This document shows, in pieces, positions 1 to 10,673 of a stretch of 64,000 nucleotides of DNA. How positions within the stretch are numbered: the stretch's first letter is position 1; each line of letters opens with the position of its first letter. The stretch is from contig JANTQF010000101.1 in assembly GCA_032988165.1 (NCBI GenBank), positions 1-64,000 of the forward strand, written 5' to 3'. The position numbers and the translations under genes were made by a program. The notes below the pieces were generated by a model. The model searched no databases. It had not been told where the DNA came from and saw only the letters and a list, made by a program, of their open reading frames with translations. The stretch comes from Emmonsiellopsis sp. PD_33. Lineage: Eukaryota; Ascomycota; Eurotiomycetes; Onygenales; Ajellomycetaceae.

Positions 1-481
1 TGGCGTAAATCGGCAGCGGGCTCGAGGTTGTGGGATCGATTGTTGCGTTGAGCAAGGCAGAACAGTTCAAGAAGAGCGGAGGTTGAGGCCGGGCTGGGGA
101 AAGCTTCGTCCCGTGACTCCGCGGTCGCCGAACTTCCTGGAGCCCCATAGCCGCTCGATCACGCGGAGTTGGTAGAGGAGCATGGCTGCGAATAGCACTT
201 CGCCGGAATTTATATAGCATATCTGTTCATGTCATCGATCAGTACAACTTGTCAGTTACTGTATATCCCTGCCGTAGGACAGAAATCTCTCTCTCTGCGA
301 ATCAGGAACTCACAGGCCAAACCACCATCCTCCAAACCTGCCAGTACTCCCACAAATGCGGGACAACCTGTATATACATCATATACTTGACATCCGCCAC
401 GCTGACAAGTATCGACGATGCGATGAGGAATAGCACCCCATATTTCGTGACGGGCGCTCCGGCGAAGCCGGAGCTTAGCAT
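1..481 (-). CDS. Dsc2-like rhomboid/UBA protein, N-terminal part (cut by left edge)
   Basis: Exon 1 is 481..314 and begins MLSSGFAGAP. A GTGAGT donor follows, and exon 2 starts at 222 after an ACAG acceptor. The joined protein reads a first membrane segment, then IQVVPHLWEYWQVWRMVVWP, then a second block with LLYQLRVIERLWGSRKF. This is the N-terminal signature of the Dsc2 subunit of the Golgi/ER Dsc E3 ligase, a rhomboid-like membrane protein with a C-terminal UBA domain that in fungi is needed for cleavage of the SREBP homologue. After RKF (about position 130) the family similarity stops and the frame reaches a stop at 69..67. Either a further intron with a weak donor begins there and runs past the edge, or the gene is damaged. 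The family call is fairly firm from recall; integrity is unknown. Confidence 0.7.
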
Positions 482-1469
482 TGTTTCTGTCTTGTTGTGG
501 TAATCGTCGGGTTAGGTGCGGGCGCGGTTTTCAGATTTGCGCAAGATGGGTCTGTTGTATGATTCCAATCTGGGAGGTTTGTTTCGTCGTAAAGGGGATT
601 CCGTGGTTGTCGGGGTTGCCCAAGGTAGGTTGATGTTGAGGGGGGGTTTGTTGTCTTCTATGCCACTATACACAGCTGAGCGTCCTTCAGCCGGCTGCGT
701 AACCCAATCCTGTATAGGCGATTCCACAGTCTCAAAGGTACTATATCGATTTCAAAGAATGTCTCTTCTCAAATCCCCCGCCAGGTATAACTACCCTCGA
801 ACAATCGATAGATGTGGGGGGCGGCGCAGACGGTGAAGCTGTCGTGATCTGTTCCGTTATGCGCGATCGCGTTCCGTTTCTCAGGACCCAATTAAAGAAC
901 CCGTGTCTTTTTTGGCATAGTGGACGTGGTTGATTCGCCGGAGAGACAGGCCTTGCGCGGGGAAACGGGTTGGTGTCGAGCGTGGACGGTGTCTGGCGCA
1001 GAGTTGACGTCGGGATACGGTTGTACCACCTGGCCATCTTCCGCATGCGGCAAGGCCGGTTGCGAACTAGCCGGGCCCGGGGTCGGCATGCCGAAGGACT
1101 ATGCATGTTGCCGGTGTTTACGGACTCGGCGAGGATTTGTTTTTCTTCCTTTTGCTTATGTTTCTTTCTTTCTTTCTTTCTTTTTTTTTTCTTTTGGTTG
1201 GTTGCTTTTCGATTATGTTTTCTAATTACAACTACTCGTATCCTCAACGCAATGAACAAGAAGCAAAAAGGGAACAGCCCCCTTGCAAATGACCACCTCC
1301 CCAATCAACAGCATTACAAAGAAGTAAGTAGCCAACGGAAAAGAAAACACCCGCTCAATCGCTATACAAAAAGCCGCGGCGAACAACATGATATAACATC
1401 CCGCTAAATCACGCTCAAACGCAAATCCAGAACCAGAAAAATAAAGGCAAGCCCAACAACACCCTCCCC
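482..1469. other. Intergenic region
   Basis: This lies between the 5' end of the Dsc2-like gene and the 3' end of the Gag-like gene. It has a TTTC-rich run near 1163-1195. The open frames are short, overlap on both strands and lack a recognisable domain. No RNA gene was seen. Confidence 0.6.
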
Positions 1470-1786
1470 TCAGACCTCCTTATCCATCTGATCGTAAAAC
1501 TGCCTCGCAATCGCCCGAATGCTCTGCGTCATATTCGCATTCGCAGGCACACTGCTGCTCCTCTCAGGGCTTCTGCCTTTTCCCTTCCATTTCCCTCTTC
1601 CATTCCCATTCCCATTCCCATTCCCATTGGAGGTGGCCTTTGAACCCTGCTGCTCCAGCTTCCGATTCCGGAAATACTCGATGCCGTGCGCGTTTCGAGT
1701 ACGCCATTGTTCGGAGGCGATTTCAGGATGGTTATAGAAGCAACTGGAGGGTGTATGGCCCCACCGTTCGCAGTATTCGCATTTGA

Positions 1787-1821
<35 letters not shown>

Positions 1822-3242
1822 GAGGGTTTATTGCTGGTTCCGTTGCTGGTATTACTGCCATTGCTACCCCCTTTCGTAGACGCTCTGGTTGACGGGGTAT
1901 TATTGCTAGTGTTTCTGGTATCGGTGCTGTTGTTACTCGAGCTTCTGTTCGAGGTGCTAATGATTGACGGCGCGGGGGAGTCGATGCCACAACTCTTCGC
2001 AGCATTACTCTCATTGCTGGTGCTGCTCCCATTGCCGCTGTCATTGCCACTATCATTGCCAGTGCTGGAATCAAGCTCATACTCAGTCTGATGTGGCAAA
2101 CAAGTCACCAACTCATCAATCAGCTCATCGATTTTCAGGGTCTGCGGCAGATGCTTAGGCATAGTCTCCTTCCTCAGCTCCAGATTGTTCTGGATCGTAT
2201 TCCGCGATTGCTCTTCCACCCCCTCATACAGGATATCATACAGCAACCAATCCGGCACCGGGAATCCCAGCTTCTCCAACTTCCTCCGCGCATCCTGGAA
2301 CTCCTTGATGTATTCCCGATCACTCACTTTCAGCTGTGTAGGGTACAGGCCGTGGAACAGCGCGCGCCGCTCTTCCTCCAACGGGAGCCGGAAGGTAGAC
2401 TCCAGATGGTTCCAGAGCATATAAGCTGAATGCCTCTTGGGCGGCGTGACGGCGTCTATCGCCTTGGCGCCAATCGAGTCCCAGATCAGATCGTACAACC
2501 AGTCATTCTGCTGGTCCCAGAGGAAATCATTCTCATTGCCAAACGGCGACACCTTTTCACCATTGTCGAGAATGTGGCCGCATTCGGCCACCTCGGCGCA
2601 GGAGAGGATCGACTCGCGCCACATGGAGTAGTTGGCTTTGCCGTACAGGCGGTGCGGCCAGGGCATGTTCTCGTTCTTGGTCAGTCGGATGAAGGCAATT
2701 ATCTTCTTGCCGACGACTGCCTCGGGGTCTACAGCAGGCTCTTCTGCAGCCTCGCTGTCTTTCTTCCCATTACCACCAACATCCTCCCCATCCACACCCC
2801 CCTCACTATTAACCTTGCAGCTCTGAAGCGTATTCAGCTCCAGCTTCAACTGCTCAATCTCCAACCTCAGCGCCAGCGTCTCCTTCTCCACCTTGGCCTT
2901 CTCCCAATCCGCCTCTGCTTTCTTCAGCTGTAGCTCAGAGAGCGAGGAGGCAGTCTCGTCGAAAAACCCAGCAGCAGGGGCTGAGGTGGGCATTGTAAAT
3001 ATCTCCTCGTCGACGTACTGGTGGCCGTACGGTTGGGCGGGGATACATTCGGCTGTCGTGAGGACAGTGCCGACGATCTTTGGCTGGAAGAGCGGGATTG
3101 ATGGGACTGGCTGGGGCGGGGATTGGGGAGCAAAAGTCTTTGCGGCGGCGTTGAGATTTGCGGAGGTCGACGGCTTGGGTTTCTTGGGAGAAGGCTCGCG
3201 TTCGTAGGATGGGGATGGGCTTCGAGAGGAGCGGCTGGCCAT
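1470..3242 (-). CDS. Ty1/copia Gag-like protein with CCHC zinc knuckle (possibly domesticated)
   Basis: One uninterrupted exon encodes 590 residues. The N-terminus is Ser/Pro/Lys-rich, followed by a Leu/Glu/Lys heptad-like stretch (about 105-140) likely to form a coiled coil. Residues about 195-350 look like a copia-type Gag (Retrotran_gag_2/UBN2-like) domain, with YGKANYSMWRESIL, a central WNHLESTF block and a helix with EYIKEFQDARRKLEKLGFPV. A Ser/Thr/Asn-rich linker and a poly-Asn run lead to a CX2CX4HX4C zinc knuckle at about 488-501, then a Gly/Asn/Lys tail. No protease, integrase or reverse transcriptase frame lies downstream, and no long terminal repeats were seen. A lone intact gag among conserved genes suggests host co-option or a young solo remnant. 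A role in RNA binding is inference. Confidence 0.75.
1783..1821. repeat. GTT trinucleotide run
   Basis: About a dozen GTT units in phase with the minus-strand gene encode the poly-Asn run just before the zinc knuckle. It is a likely length-variable site. Confidence 0.85.
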
Positions 3243-3906
3243 TTTGGAGGTGGGTTGTGTTATTCTAGCCTTCGAGGAGCGTTGGATAGGTAACAGATAG
3301 ATAGATAGTATTCAGGGACAAAGAAGGGGTATTATCCGCGCCTCTTAATCGGTTCAACAATTAAGCAGGCCAGATAGGTTGGGAGCTGGAAAAACTTTTC
3401 TTAAATAAGGCTCAGAAATGCAGAAAATCTTCCTAGCTCCTTTTTTTTATTTCTTTTTCTCGTTTTTTCTTTTCGTCTTCTTTTTTTCTTTTTCTTTTTT
3501 CGTGCCTCCTCTAGTGCAGGTTATTCATAGGAACCCATACCCGCTTGCAGATTGAACGCAGGGAGGGGATGCAAACAGATCAATAAATAAATACCGTCCC
3601 CGGCAGCAAAGAAAACGAACGAGGAAACAAAAACAAAAACAGATTTCCGGATTCGAATCGATCAGGATTGAGTTTGAGCTCCACTTCCCCCCTTTTTTTT
3701 GGTTGATTTTAAATATTTAGTGCTGCCCCTTTTCTTTCAACTTTCCGCTCCCGGTATTTTGAAACCCATCAAAACCACCTAGAAAAAAGGAGAGGGAGAG
3801 AAGAAGAGGAGGAGAAGAGAAGAGAGGGGTCCAATGCATGGCATTTTCCTCTTCCTCCTCTCATTGGCATCTAACAGCAAAGGGGCGAAATAAAACAATT
3901 CAACTA

Positions 3907-3964
3907 TTAGGGCTGTGCCCTAACCAACTAGTTAACTAGTTGCTGCTCAGGCGCGTTAGAGCGC
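3907..3964. repeat. Cluster of three short inverted repeats
   Basis: A 7-bp stem TTAGGGC/GCCCTAA with a 3-nt loop lies at 3907-3923. A perfect 18-bp palindrome CAACTAGTTAACTAGTTG lies at 3925-3942. A GCGC/GCGC stem follows at 3951-3964. Function is unknown. Confidence 0.7.
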
Positions 3965-4187
3965 GGTTGGTGATAGAGCCATGGCCAGCTCCAACATCGA
4001 TATCAGGAGAATCTGCGAATCCAGACTTTGTTCCCGGCTTCCAAGCGAATGATAGTCCGTGGAGGTCTGTAGAAACAACAGGGGGCGGCACAGTTAGATG
4101 ATAGATGATAGATAGCTACGTCGCGCCATGGGAAATTCAACTCCTCTTCAAGCTTACTTACAGTTCACACGGGCGTGTTCCAGTTTG

Positions 4188-4223
4188 CTTCTTCTTCTTC
4201 TTCTTCTTCTTCTTCTTCTTCTT
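4188..4223. repeat. (TTC)n microsatellite
   Basis: About twelve consecutive CTT/TTC units in non-coding DNA. Confidence 0.9.
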
Positions 4224-5889
4224 GTCCTCCGGCAGCTGCTTCGCTAAGCCTAGCCAGGTATCTTGATTCCCATTCAGCATGGAAGGGAGCTATGTATGTA
4301 ATTGTCACAAGGCAGTTGTGGCTATGGATCTAATGCGGCGCGGTGTATGTAAGTAAATACGGCAACGAAATATAAGATCACGATGGTGTGCGTCTGTCTG
4401 TTCTTGATAGCGGTTGAAGTAAATTTTCCGTGTCGACGACAGCAGATTCACATCAGATAAACCTGCTAGTTAACATTTTATCTCTTATTCGGCAAGAAAA
4501 TGGGTTGGAAAAGGTTTCTTTTGAAGAGGAAAAATAAACGCATTTGAGAGACTAAGGCTAAGAAACCTACTAGTAGCAATAACCAAACAAGAAAAGGAAA
4601 ATACTAGACCTCTCCAATCCCTCCTCAACAAGGGGGAATAAGAATATTTACATACAAGGTTAGGGGTTATCATATGCTCAACCAGTAAAAAAAAAGCCCA
4701 AAAAGCGCTCAGCACCAAAACGACCTCGTTTCCGTCGGGGATATCTGTCCGACGAAGATACATGCAATGGTACACTAGCATCGGCTGGAAATGCATATAA
4801 CGAGATGAAAATTAACCCGTCGATTCCGTGCTCAAATAACGCAAAGGCCGCGCTGAGCATAACACACTCTCGTCTCTCAATTGATAAAGCTGGCTTTGTC
4901 TCGCGTCCCCGAGGGTGGTGGGTTCTTGTCTAGCGGAGTGTCTTCTAAAATCATAGACACTGGAGGGTAGTTGAGCTTATGTGACGTTCTGAAGGGGAAG
5001 AAATAATTCGCAGAATTAGGTAACCAAAACGTGATAGAGTTGAGGGGGAATTTATGGTAGTTGTAAAGGCGAAACATACCGAAACCCTGAAGATGTCGGA
5101 TCTGTCGATAGAAAAAATAGAAGGACGGATATGCTACCATCAGCCGGCTAGTTCTGATGGGCTGTAACGAATAGTGGCCAGGGTGTAGGGTACCGTACAG
5201 ACGTACGCGCGGTGTGAGTAAAAATGAGGGTATTTTATCTGAACCGGTGGTTCAATGCATCCCAACACCTATGAGCCCGTTGGGAGGAGAGGTTGGTTTG
5301 TTGATAGGGGAATAAGCAGGGAAAATCCGAAAAGCGCTCCAATATAATCTTCGGATACCAATGTTTTTGAAATTGGGAGTCGTGGAAGAGTTCCCATGCA
5401 TCAAATCTAGCAGGGATAGATAACTATGCTAGGAATCCATCGGGGAAACGATGGGAATCAAACAGAATAGAGATCGTACCGTAGGCGAAGGTAAAGAGCG
5501 TGTCATGACTCCTTGAAATGCTGGAGGTTAGGGATATGCCTTGGCGGATGAATAACATGGAATCGTTTCTGTCCAGGGCTGTAGTTTGTTCAATATTCGG
5601 GATGCTGGGCAACAGCTGCACCTGCCGATCAGCTAGCTGGCCAGTATGAACAATCCAAAAAAAGGCGTCTCCATGTTAGTCGAATTTCAAAATGGCAGAG
5701 CTCCACGTAATGTAGGTGAAAGAATAGACGTTATGAGCAAGACAAACCGTTCGAAATATCGGATACTGGTGCGTAGAACACGGGGACTGGCAACGATTGT
5801 GTTCATGACAGCAAGAGCCCACGACAGCTGCTCTCACGATCAACCAAGCGCCCCAGCGAAGAATAGCCCTCATCAACCATCCTACCTAC

Positions 5890-6585
5890 CTACCGTACCC
5901 CGCCATCCCCCCCCATCTCCCTCCTCTTCAACAACCAATCCCTCATATCAAACCTGCCATCCCTAAGCACCCGCTCATCCCCCTCCCACACAAACGTCTT
6001 CCCACCCACACAGCCCCCCGCCCCATCCTCAAACTCCACAACACAGTCTCGTAGGCTATACGCACTACTTTCATGAGCCATCAAGCGGTCACGCTCCTTC
6101 CTTGAGCGAACCTCGTATGCCATGCCGTGTATCACATTGCCACTCCCATTCCCATTCCCATTGTCATCATCTGTTAAAGATGCCAGTGGAGATGGAGATG
6201 GCGATGATGATGATGATGATGATGAAGAAGAAGATGACGACGACGCCACACAGATCAGTGCTGGATAATCCCCCCATAGCTTACATTGCCAGGGACCGAC
6301 GATGCGGGCGGGGCGCAGCTCGGGCCAGCCGCGGTGATTGAGGACTTGGGAGAGGTGTGCGTGGTCTCTTAGGCTTCCGTAGAAGAAGAAGTGTTGGGCG
6401 CGGAAGAGGGTGGTTGGTTCATGTTCACTGCGGGTTTCAAGGTCTGTGGCATTGGCTTTGGTGGAGATACTAGTAGTTGTTGTGTTGGCGGGGGTGTTGT
6501 TGGTGGGATCAGGGGAGGGTAGATCACGGTGGATAGGGTTGGTGGGGGGAGGGAGAGGTTGGGTTGCAGGCAGGCAGTCAGCCAT
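5890..6585 (-). CDS. Gamma-glutamylcyclotransferase-like (AIG2-like) protein, catalytic Glu present
   Basis: A single exon gives 231 residues when read from the Met at 6585. The frame stays open upstream to 6924, but that part is low-complexity and unlike the family. FFFYGSL at 66-72 is the glycine-turn motif of the GGCT/AIG2 fold. After a poly-Ser insert (115-128, from a GAT/GAA repeat) comes HGMAYEV, then RLMAHESSAY with Glu172 where the family has its catalytic acid. The C-terminus has the usual charged DWLLKRRE helix. Members release 5-oxoproline from gamma-glutamyl compounds; the substrate here is unknown. The gene is divergent from a diverged homologue at 7145, suggesting an old inverted duplication. 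Confidence 0.75.
   Translation of the reverse strand: MADCLPATQPLPPPTNPIHRDLPSPDPTNNTPANTTTTSISTKANATDLETRSEHEPTTLFRAQHFFFYGSLRDHAHLSQVLNHRGWPELRPARIVGPWQCKLWGDYPALICVASSSSSSSSSSSSSSPSPSPLASLTDDDNGNGNGSGNVIHGMAYEVRSRKERDRLMAHESSAYSLRDCVVEFEDGAGGCVGGKTFVWEGDERVLRDGRFDMRDWLLKRREMGGDGGVR
6199..6245. repeat. GAT/GAA trinucleotide tract encoding poly-Ser
   Basis: The tract lies inside the minus-strand cyclotransferase-like gene and encodes a run of about 14 serines between two core strands of the fold. It is probably a loop insertion. Confidence 0.85.
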
Positions 6586-7144
6586 AGCGTATTGATACGT
6601 TAGTGATGCAGCTGGCTGGTTGAATGAGTGGCCTGGTGGTGAGTTGTCGAGGGATGAGGTTGACAACGGCGGAGGGAAGGGTGCACGGGGAAGCCGCGTC
6701 ACGTGGTGATAAGCCATGCGGGACCCCCGATAAGGCCTGGCGCCCATGACGTCATGCCGGTTGCCCAGCCAAACCGCCTTTCCCAAAAAGTGCTTCGCGT
6801 GTGGAAGAATTTGCCCGCCGAGACCATCCATCCCGTCGCCAAAGACATCCATTAGGTTACGCGCACACAACCACACACGCCCGTTTGCGTTTTCTCCCTG
6901 TCTGGTGGAGTTCGCTTCTGCCATCCTGCTGGGCTACAAACAATTCAATTGAGCCCTACTTCAGCGTCTCTTCGGACACCTTAAGGCCAACTTCGACTGC
7001 GACGCGTTCCAGCGAGGCGGTATGTATGGAGCCCCCTGTCCCCACAAGACCAGACGTTCCCACCCACTCCTCCCCAGCCGCTAATCCAGCCTTCCCCAGA
7101 ATTCCCAAAATAAAAAAAAAAAAAAAAAAACCAGGGCCTCAACC
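6586..7144. promoter_or_regulatory. Divergent promoter of the two GGCT-like genes
   Basis: This 559-bp region separates the start codons of the two head-to-head cyclotransferase-like genes. It has a CACGTG box at 6700-6705 and an A-tract at about 7111-7130 just before the second start codon. Shared control is inferred from the layout. Confidence 0.5.
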
Positions 7145-7771
7145 ATGAACTCCGTCGAGGTCCCCCTACAAGTCCGCAAACGGCAAATGTCCCTCCAGCA
7201 GGGCGAGGAGGACGCGAAAAAACGACCACATCTCCACGTCCACCATCCCCAACAGCAACAACACGAGACCATAAATGAAATCCCATCACTAGCCCCCGCA
7301 TACCAACCGCAACCACCCCAACAACCACCCCAACAACAACAACAACACCCCAAAACAGGCCCCTACTTCTTCTACAGCACCCTCAAGGACCCCTCAACCC
7401 TCGCCACCGTCCTCGACCTGCCCCGCCTGCCCCGAATGCGCCCAGCGCGCCTAGCCGACTACCGCGTCAAATACTGGGGGGAAAGGCCCGTGCTCGTCCA
7501 CGAGCCGTTTCATCAGGTTGAAGGGATGGTGTATCACGTGCGCAGCGAGGAGGAGGCGGAGCGGTTGGCGGAGTTTCAGTCGGAGAGGTTTTGGATTACG
7601 AGGTGTCGGATTCAGTATTTGGATGCGATGGCGGAGGAGGGGGAGGAGGAAGAGGTGGTGGGGTCTGTGTTTGAGTGGGGGCTGGGGACGGCGATGGGGG
7701 AGTTGAGTGATGTTGTTGTGGGGAAGGGGGAGGGGGAGGAGGGGATTCCGGAGTTGGTGATGAGTGGGTGA
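7145..7771 (+). CDS. GGCT/AIG2-like paralogue with altered active site
   Basis: The single-exon protein has 208 residues. After a Gln/Pro-rich N-terminus the fold begins with YFFYSTL at 74-80, matching FFFYGSL of the divergent neighbour. Further matches are the RMRPARL block, a GMVYHVRS strand and the ERLAEFQSERF helix. Aligning the two proteins puts Gln145 at the catalytic Glu and Phe149 at the conserved Tyr, and the YG-S turn has become YS-T. It is therefore likely an inactive or altered-specificity member. The C-terminus is Glu/Gly-rich. The start is fixed by the ATG at 7145 just after an A-tract. The fold is confident; catalytic loss is inference from two substitutions. Confidence 0.7.
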   Translation: MNSVEVPLQVRKRQMSLQQGEEDAKKRPHLHVHHPQQQQHETINEIPSLAPAYQPQPPQQPPQQQQQHPKTGPYFFYSTLKDPSTLATVLDLPRLPRMRPARLADYRVKYWGERPVLVHEPFHQVEGMVYHVRSEEEAERLAEFQSERFWITRCRIQYLDAMAEEGEEEEVVGSVFEWGLGTAMGELSDVVVGKGEGEEGIPELVMSG

Positions 7772-10673
7772 TTTTTTTTTTTGGGGCCTGTGATGTGGGA
7801 GGGGAGGGGGGTTTTTTGTGAAGGGCCTATTCTTGTGGGAGTAAGTTGGTGGTGTGTGTCATCATTGCATGAGTTGGGGTTTTAGGAATGAGAGGACTGG
7901 CTAATTATTCTTCCCGGGCACTGGGCAGGGATGGATTTTGAATAAAGCTGGAGCTGACGACGCAGAGTCGGGCCCATCCTTTCCTTTCCTTTCCTCCGTT
8001 TTGGTTGGGTTGTTGCGGGCACCACAAGCATACATGATATTTGCCCCGTCAAAAGGGCGGCACAAGCAGTGGAAGCAAATGCCAGTTCTGAGACGAAGGA
8101 AAGAAGCGAGTAGGAATATAGAAGGGGTTATTGTTAACTTGGTAGAAAATCCCCAAGTCCTAATGAAAAGTTTCTCCTAGATTGAAAATAATGAGAATAA
8201 TAATAAAATGAGAATAACGCACAAGTCTCACTACTCACTACTTAAAAGAAGGATGATAGTTTTATTATAATAAAGTAGTAACAGAGTGATGCCTCCTGTT
8301 TTACTTCCCCATACTCCATACGTAACTCCAAATAAAGCGCCAAGGTCCATAATATTAAGTATTTTAGCCCCAGACTAGCCCCGTAATCAAAACCCCATGA
8401 AGCTCCAATAGTTCTAGATTCCCGAATTCCCCTCGCGTCAGTCTTTTTCTTCTTTTGCTTTTGCTCCCAAGGTTGTAGTTCGTAGTGACTCCGTCCATGT
8501 AGGTTGGAGTTAAGAATGATTGATTCTGCATGCAGGCTAGTAGAAAACTAGTTGTATGTTTTCTTTTTTTCAGCCTGCGTAATAAAGTTTCCCGCGGGCA
8601 GTTTTTCTTTTCTTTTCTTTTCTTTTTTCTTTTTCTTTTCTCGCTTGTCGGTTTTGGGGTAAGCTGGGGTAAGCTGGAGGCCGCAAGGTCAGGGAGTGGG
8701 GAAGTAATAATTGTCAGGGACCCCCCAGGAACTTGGAAGCCAGGCCGATTGTCAATCAACAATATTAGGCATTTGAGTACGGAGACTGTATTTGCCCAGC
8801 CCAAGTACAGGAAATAGTCACCTGTGACATTGAGGATGGCATCCATTGGAGCACAGCAGTAGGAGACTGACAAGCGGCAAGCAAGATGTTTGTTGGAGGT
8901 GAAAATATTTGCAAGGTCACGGCCCACGGGGACAAGTCTGGGGAATTAGAGGAGATTTTTATTCTTAGCCTGCATCCATGATTTTATTTCCTGTTGAAGA
9001 TCCATCCATGCAGGAGTGGAGTGATGCAGCCGGGCCGGGCTAGAGCTGGTTAGGCCCGGGATCGAGCAGGTGCTTGTCCAGGTCAGCAAAACAGGAGAGA
9101 GTTTGCAGTGTCTGGCTGACTGGAGGGTTGTTTAATTTATTCCACAGAGGCATGCAGTGTGTCGACGGGTCAGCTGACAGTGTACTCTCTATCTACTACA
9201 TACCTGTCCTCTCCGTCTCAACAACAACATCCATCTCCAGCTTCCAAGACCCCGGCCGGCCGCCGTTTTCATTATGTCATAGAATCCAGGGGAGCCGCCA
9301 TGCCTGCTCCCTCGCGGCGCTACCGTAACATCCGTGACAGCTGCTTACCGTACGCGGTCGGTGGCGGCCAAGTACCGCGCTACCTCGCCCACCGTGCCAA
9401 GCGTGCCCAGCGACACAGGTACCGGGTGACCTCTGCCACAGCTGTCGAAACTCCTTGTTACCGTACCGGTACACGCGTAAGCAAGCCAGCAAGGGTGTGG
9501 ATGAGCTGCATGCCAAGCTTACCTAACCAGATCATGGAGAACTTTTTTTCGATGTTTTTTTTTTCCTTCTCCACCGTTGGTTGCTTTTTCCGTCGCCACC
9601 CTGGCACGGACACACACGCCATACAGGAGGGGGATGATGATGATGGCATCACAGCCGGCATATTGCACAATTGACGGGGGAGAGATGGGAGGGGAATTGG
9701 GCATGACGCACTCAGCAGAGGGGAGTTAGTAGGGACAAATAATAATAGTAATAAAAGCCTGAAGTAAATTGAAAATCCAGTCACGTTCCCGTCTGACTCT
9801 TTCCGTCCGGAACCATGGGAGGCGAGTGTGCAGCTTCCCAGCTTTCCGTTTGATTAGCAAACTGTGCCCTTTTTGATGTCATTCTCTTCTTTTCACCATC
9901 TCTCTCTCTCTCTCATCCTCGACTTCATCCTCGTCCTCAGCTCATCCTCAGCATCTGTCTCTCTCTACACATCTCCTAGTCGCAGTACGCTAATAACGTC
10001 CTCTCACTGCTTGCTGGTCTATTTTTACGGTGGAGTATTGATATTGATATTGAGAGCTCTTTAAATTCTGCTGCCACCGCCTCCCCCCGCTGTATTATTA
10101 CCACCTCCAAGGCTCTCTTGATTCGTCTCTCCTCCTCCCTGCGGCACGACCTGCTCCCGTCACGCCGAATCGACTCCTCATTGCGGCATCCGTCGCGCAA
10201 TCCCTCACTCCGGGCGACCCAGAAATTCCGCCGCGGTTCCGCTGCTGCAAACTGTGACTAACAGGAACGCCGGCGACTGGCTGGGCTGCGTACCGTACAA
10301 TACGCCGTGACGTTTCCCTTACACAACAGAAATCCCTAGTGTGCCCCGTGATCCCCGCCCCGTTACGCCTACGATACCGCCCTCGCGTATCGCGCTGTAT
10401 TGCGGCCGCTCCCTGCGCTGGGCGGCGAATCCAGCCATACGCCGCCGTACCGCGGCCATACATACAGGTATTATTCCCGCCCTCGCCTGCTTCTTCTTCC
10501 CCAGCCAACCTCTGTCTCTCATCTCAGCAGCTGTCTCTCTCTCTCTCTCTTCTTGCCAACGCTGACACCCGTCTCTCTGCTGCTCGCTTTACACAGACAC
10601 TGCACACCCCCCCTCCTTGCCGTCGTCTCCCCCGTAAACAGTTCCACTGCCGTCTCCCGAACTATATATCAGG
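7772..10673. other. Long intergenic region upstream of the F-box/LRR gene
   Basis: About 2.9 kb has no convincing gene. It is AT-rich around 8150-8350 and pyrimidine-rich at 8600-8640 and 9885-10000. The part from 9300 to 10460 is GC-rich with repeated TACCGTA(C) motifs. A CT-rich leader precedes the start codon at 10674. Frames here overlap on both strands and show no domain. Confidence 0.55.
9321..10298. promoter_or_regulatory. Cluster of TACCGTA(C) motifs
   Basis: TACCGTA occurs at 9321-9327 and the octamer TACCGTAC at 9346-9353, 9459-9466 and 10291-10298, all upstream of the F-box/LRR gene. Further copies lie at 5191, 5891 and, reversed, at 20657. The binding factor is unknown. Confidence 0.35.

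Larger units (their letters stand above)
3243..5889. other. Long intergenic region
   Basis: This 2.6 kb stretch upstream of the Gag-like gene holds pyrimidine-rich runs near 3440-3500, a group of hairpins at 3907-3964, a TTC microsatellite at 4188-4223 and AT-rich DNA. Short minus-strand frames at 4877-5140 and 5424-5621 have plausible splice signals but no recognised product, so no gene is called. Confidence 0.5.

Noticed and set aside
1783..2091. Leucine-rich plus-strand frame opposite the Gag-like gene
   Set aside because: It is the antisense of the Asn/Ser/Thr-rich linker and simple repeats, not an independent gene.
3640..3675. Possible tRNA B-box (GGATTCGAATC)
   Set aside because: No matching A-box, acceptor stem or anticodon arm could be built around it. 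No other tRNA-like pair of boxes was found in the window.
6586..6924. N-terminal extension of the minus-strand cyclotransferase-like protein from an ATG at 6924
   Set aside because: The extension is low-complexity and unlike the family. The Met at 6585 gives a compact protein and leaves a sensible divergent promoter.
7081..7353. Cys/Trp/Gly-rich minus-strand frames opposite the second cyclotransferase-like gene
   Set aside because: They are shadows of the Gln/Pro-rich N-terminus read antisense.
8364..8927. 187-codon minus-strand frame
   Set aside because: It includes Lys runs from a pyrimidine tract, shows no domain and lies in AT-rich intergenic DNA.
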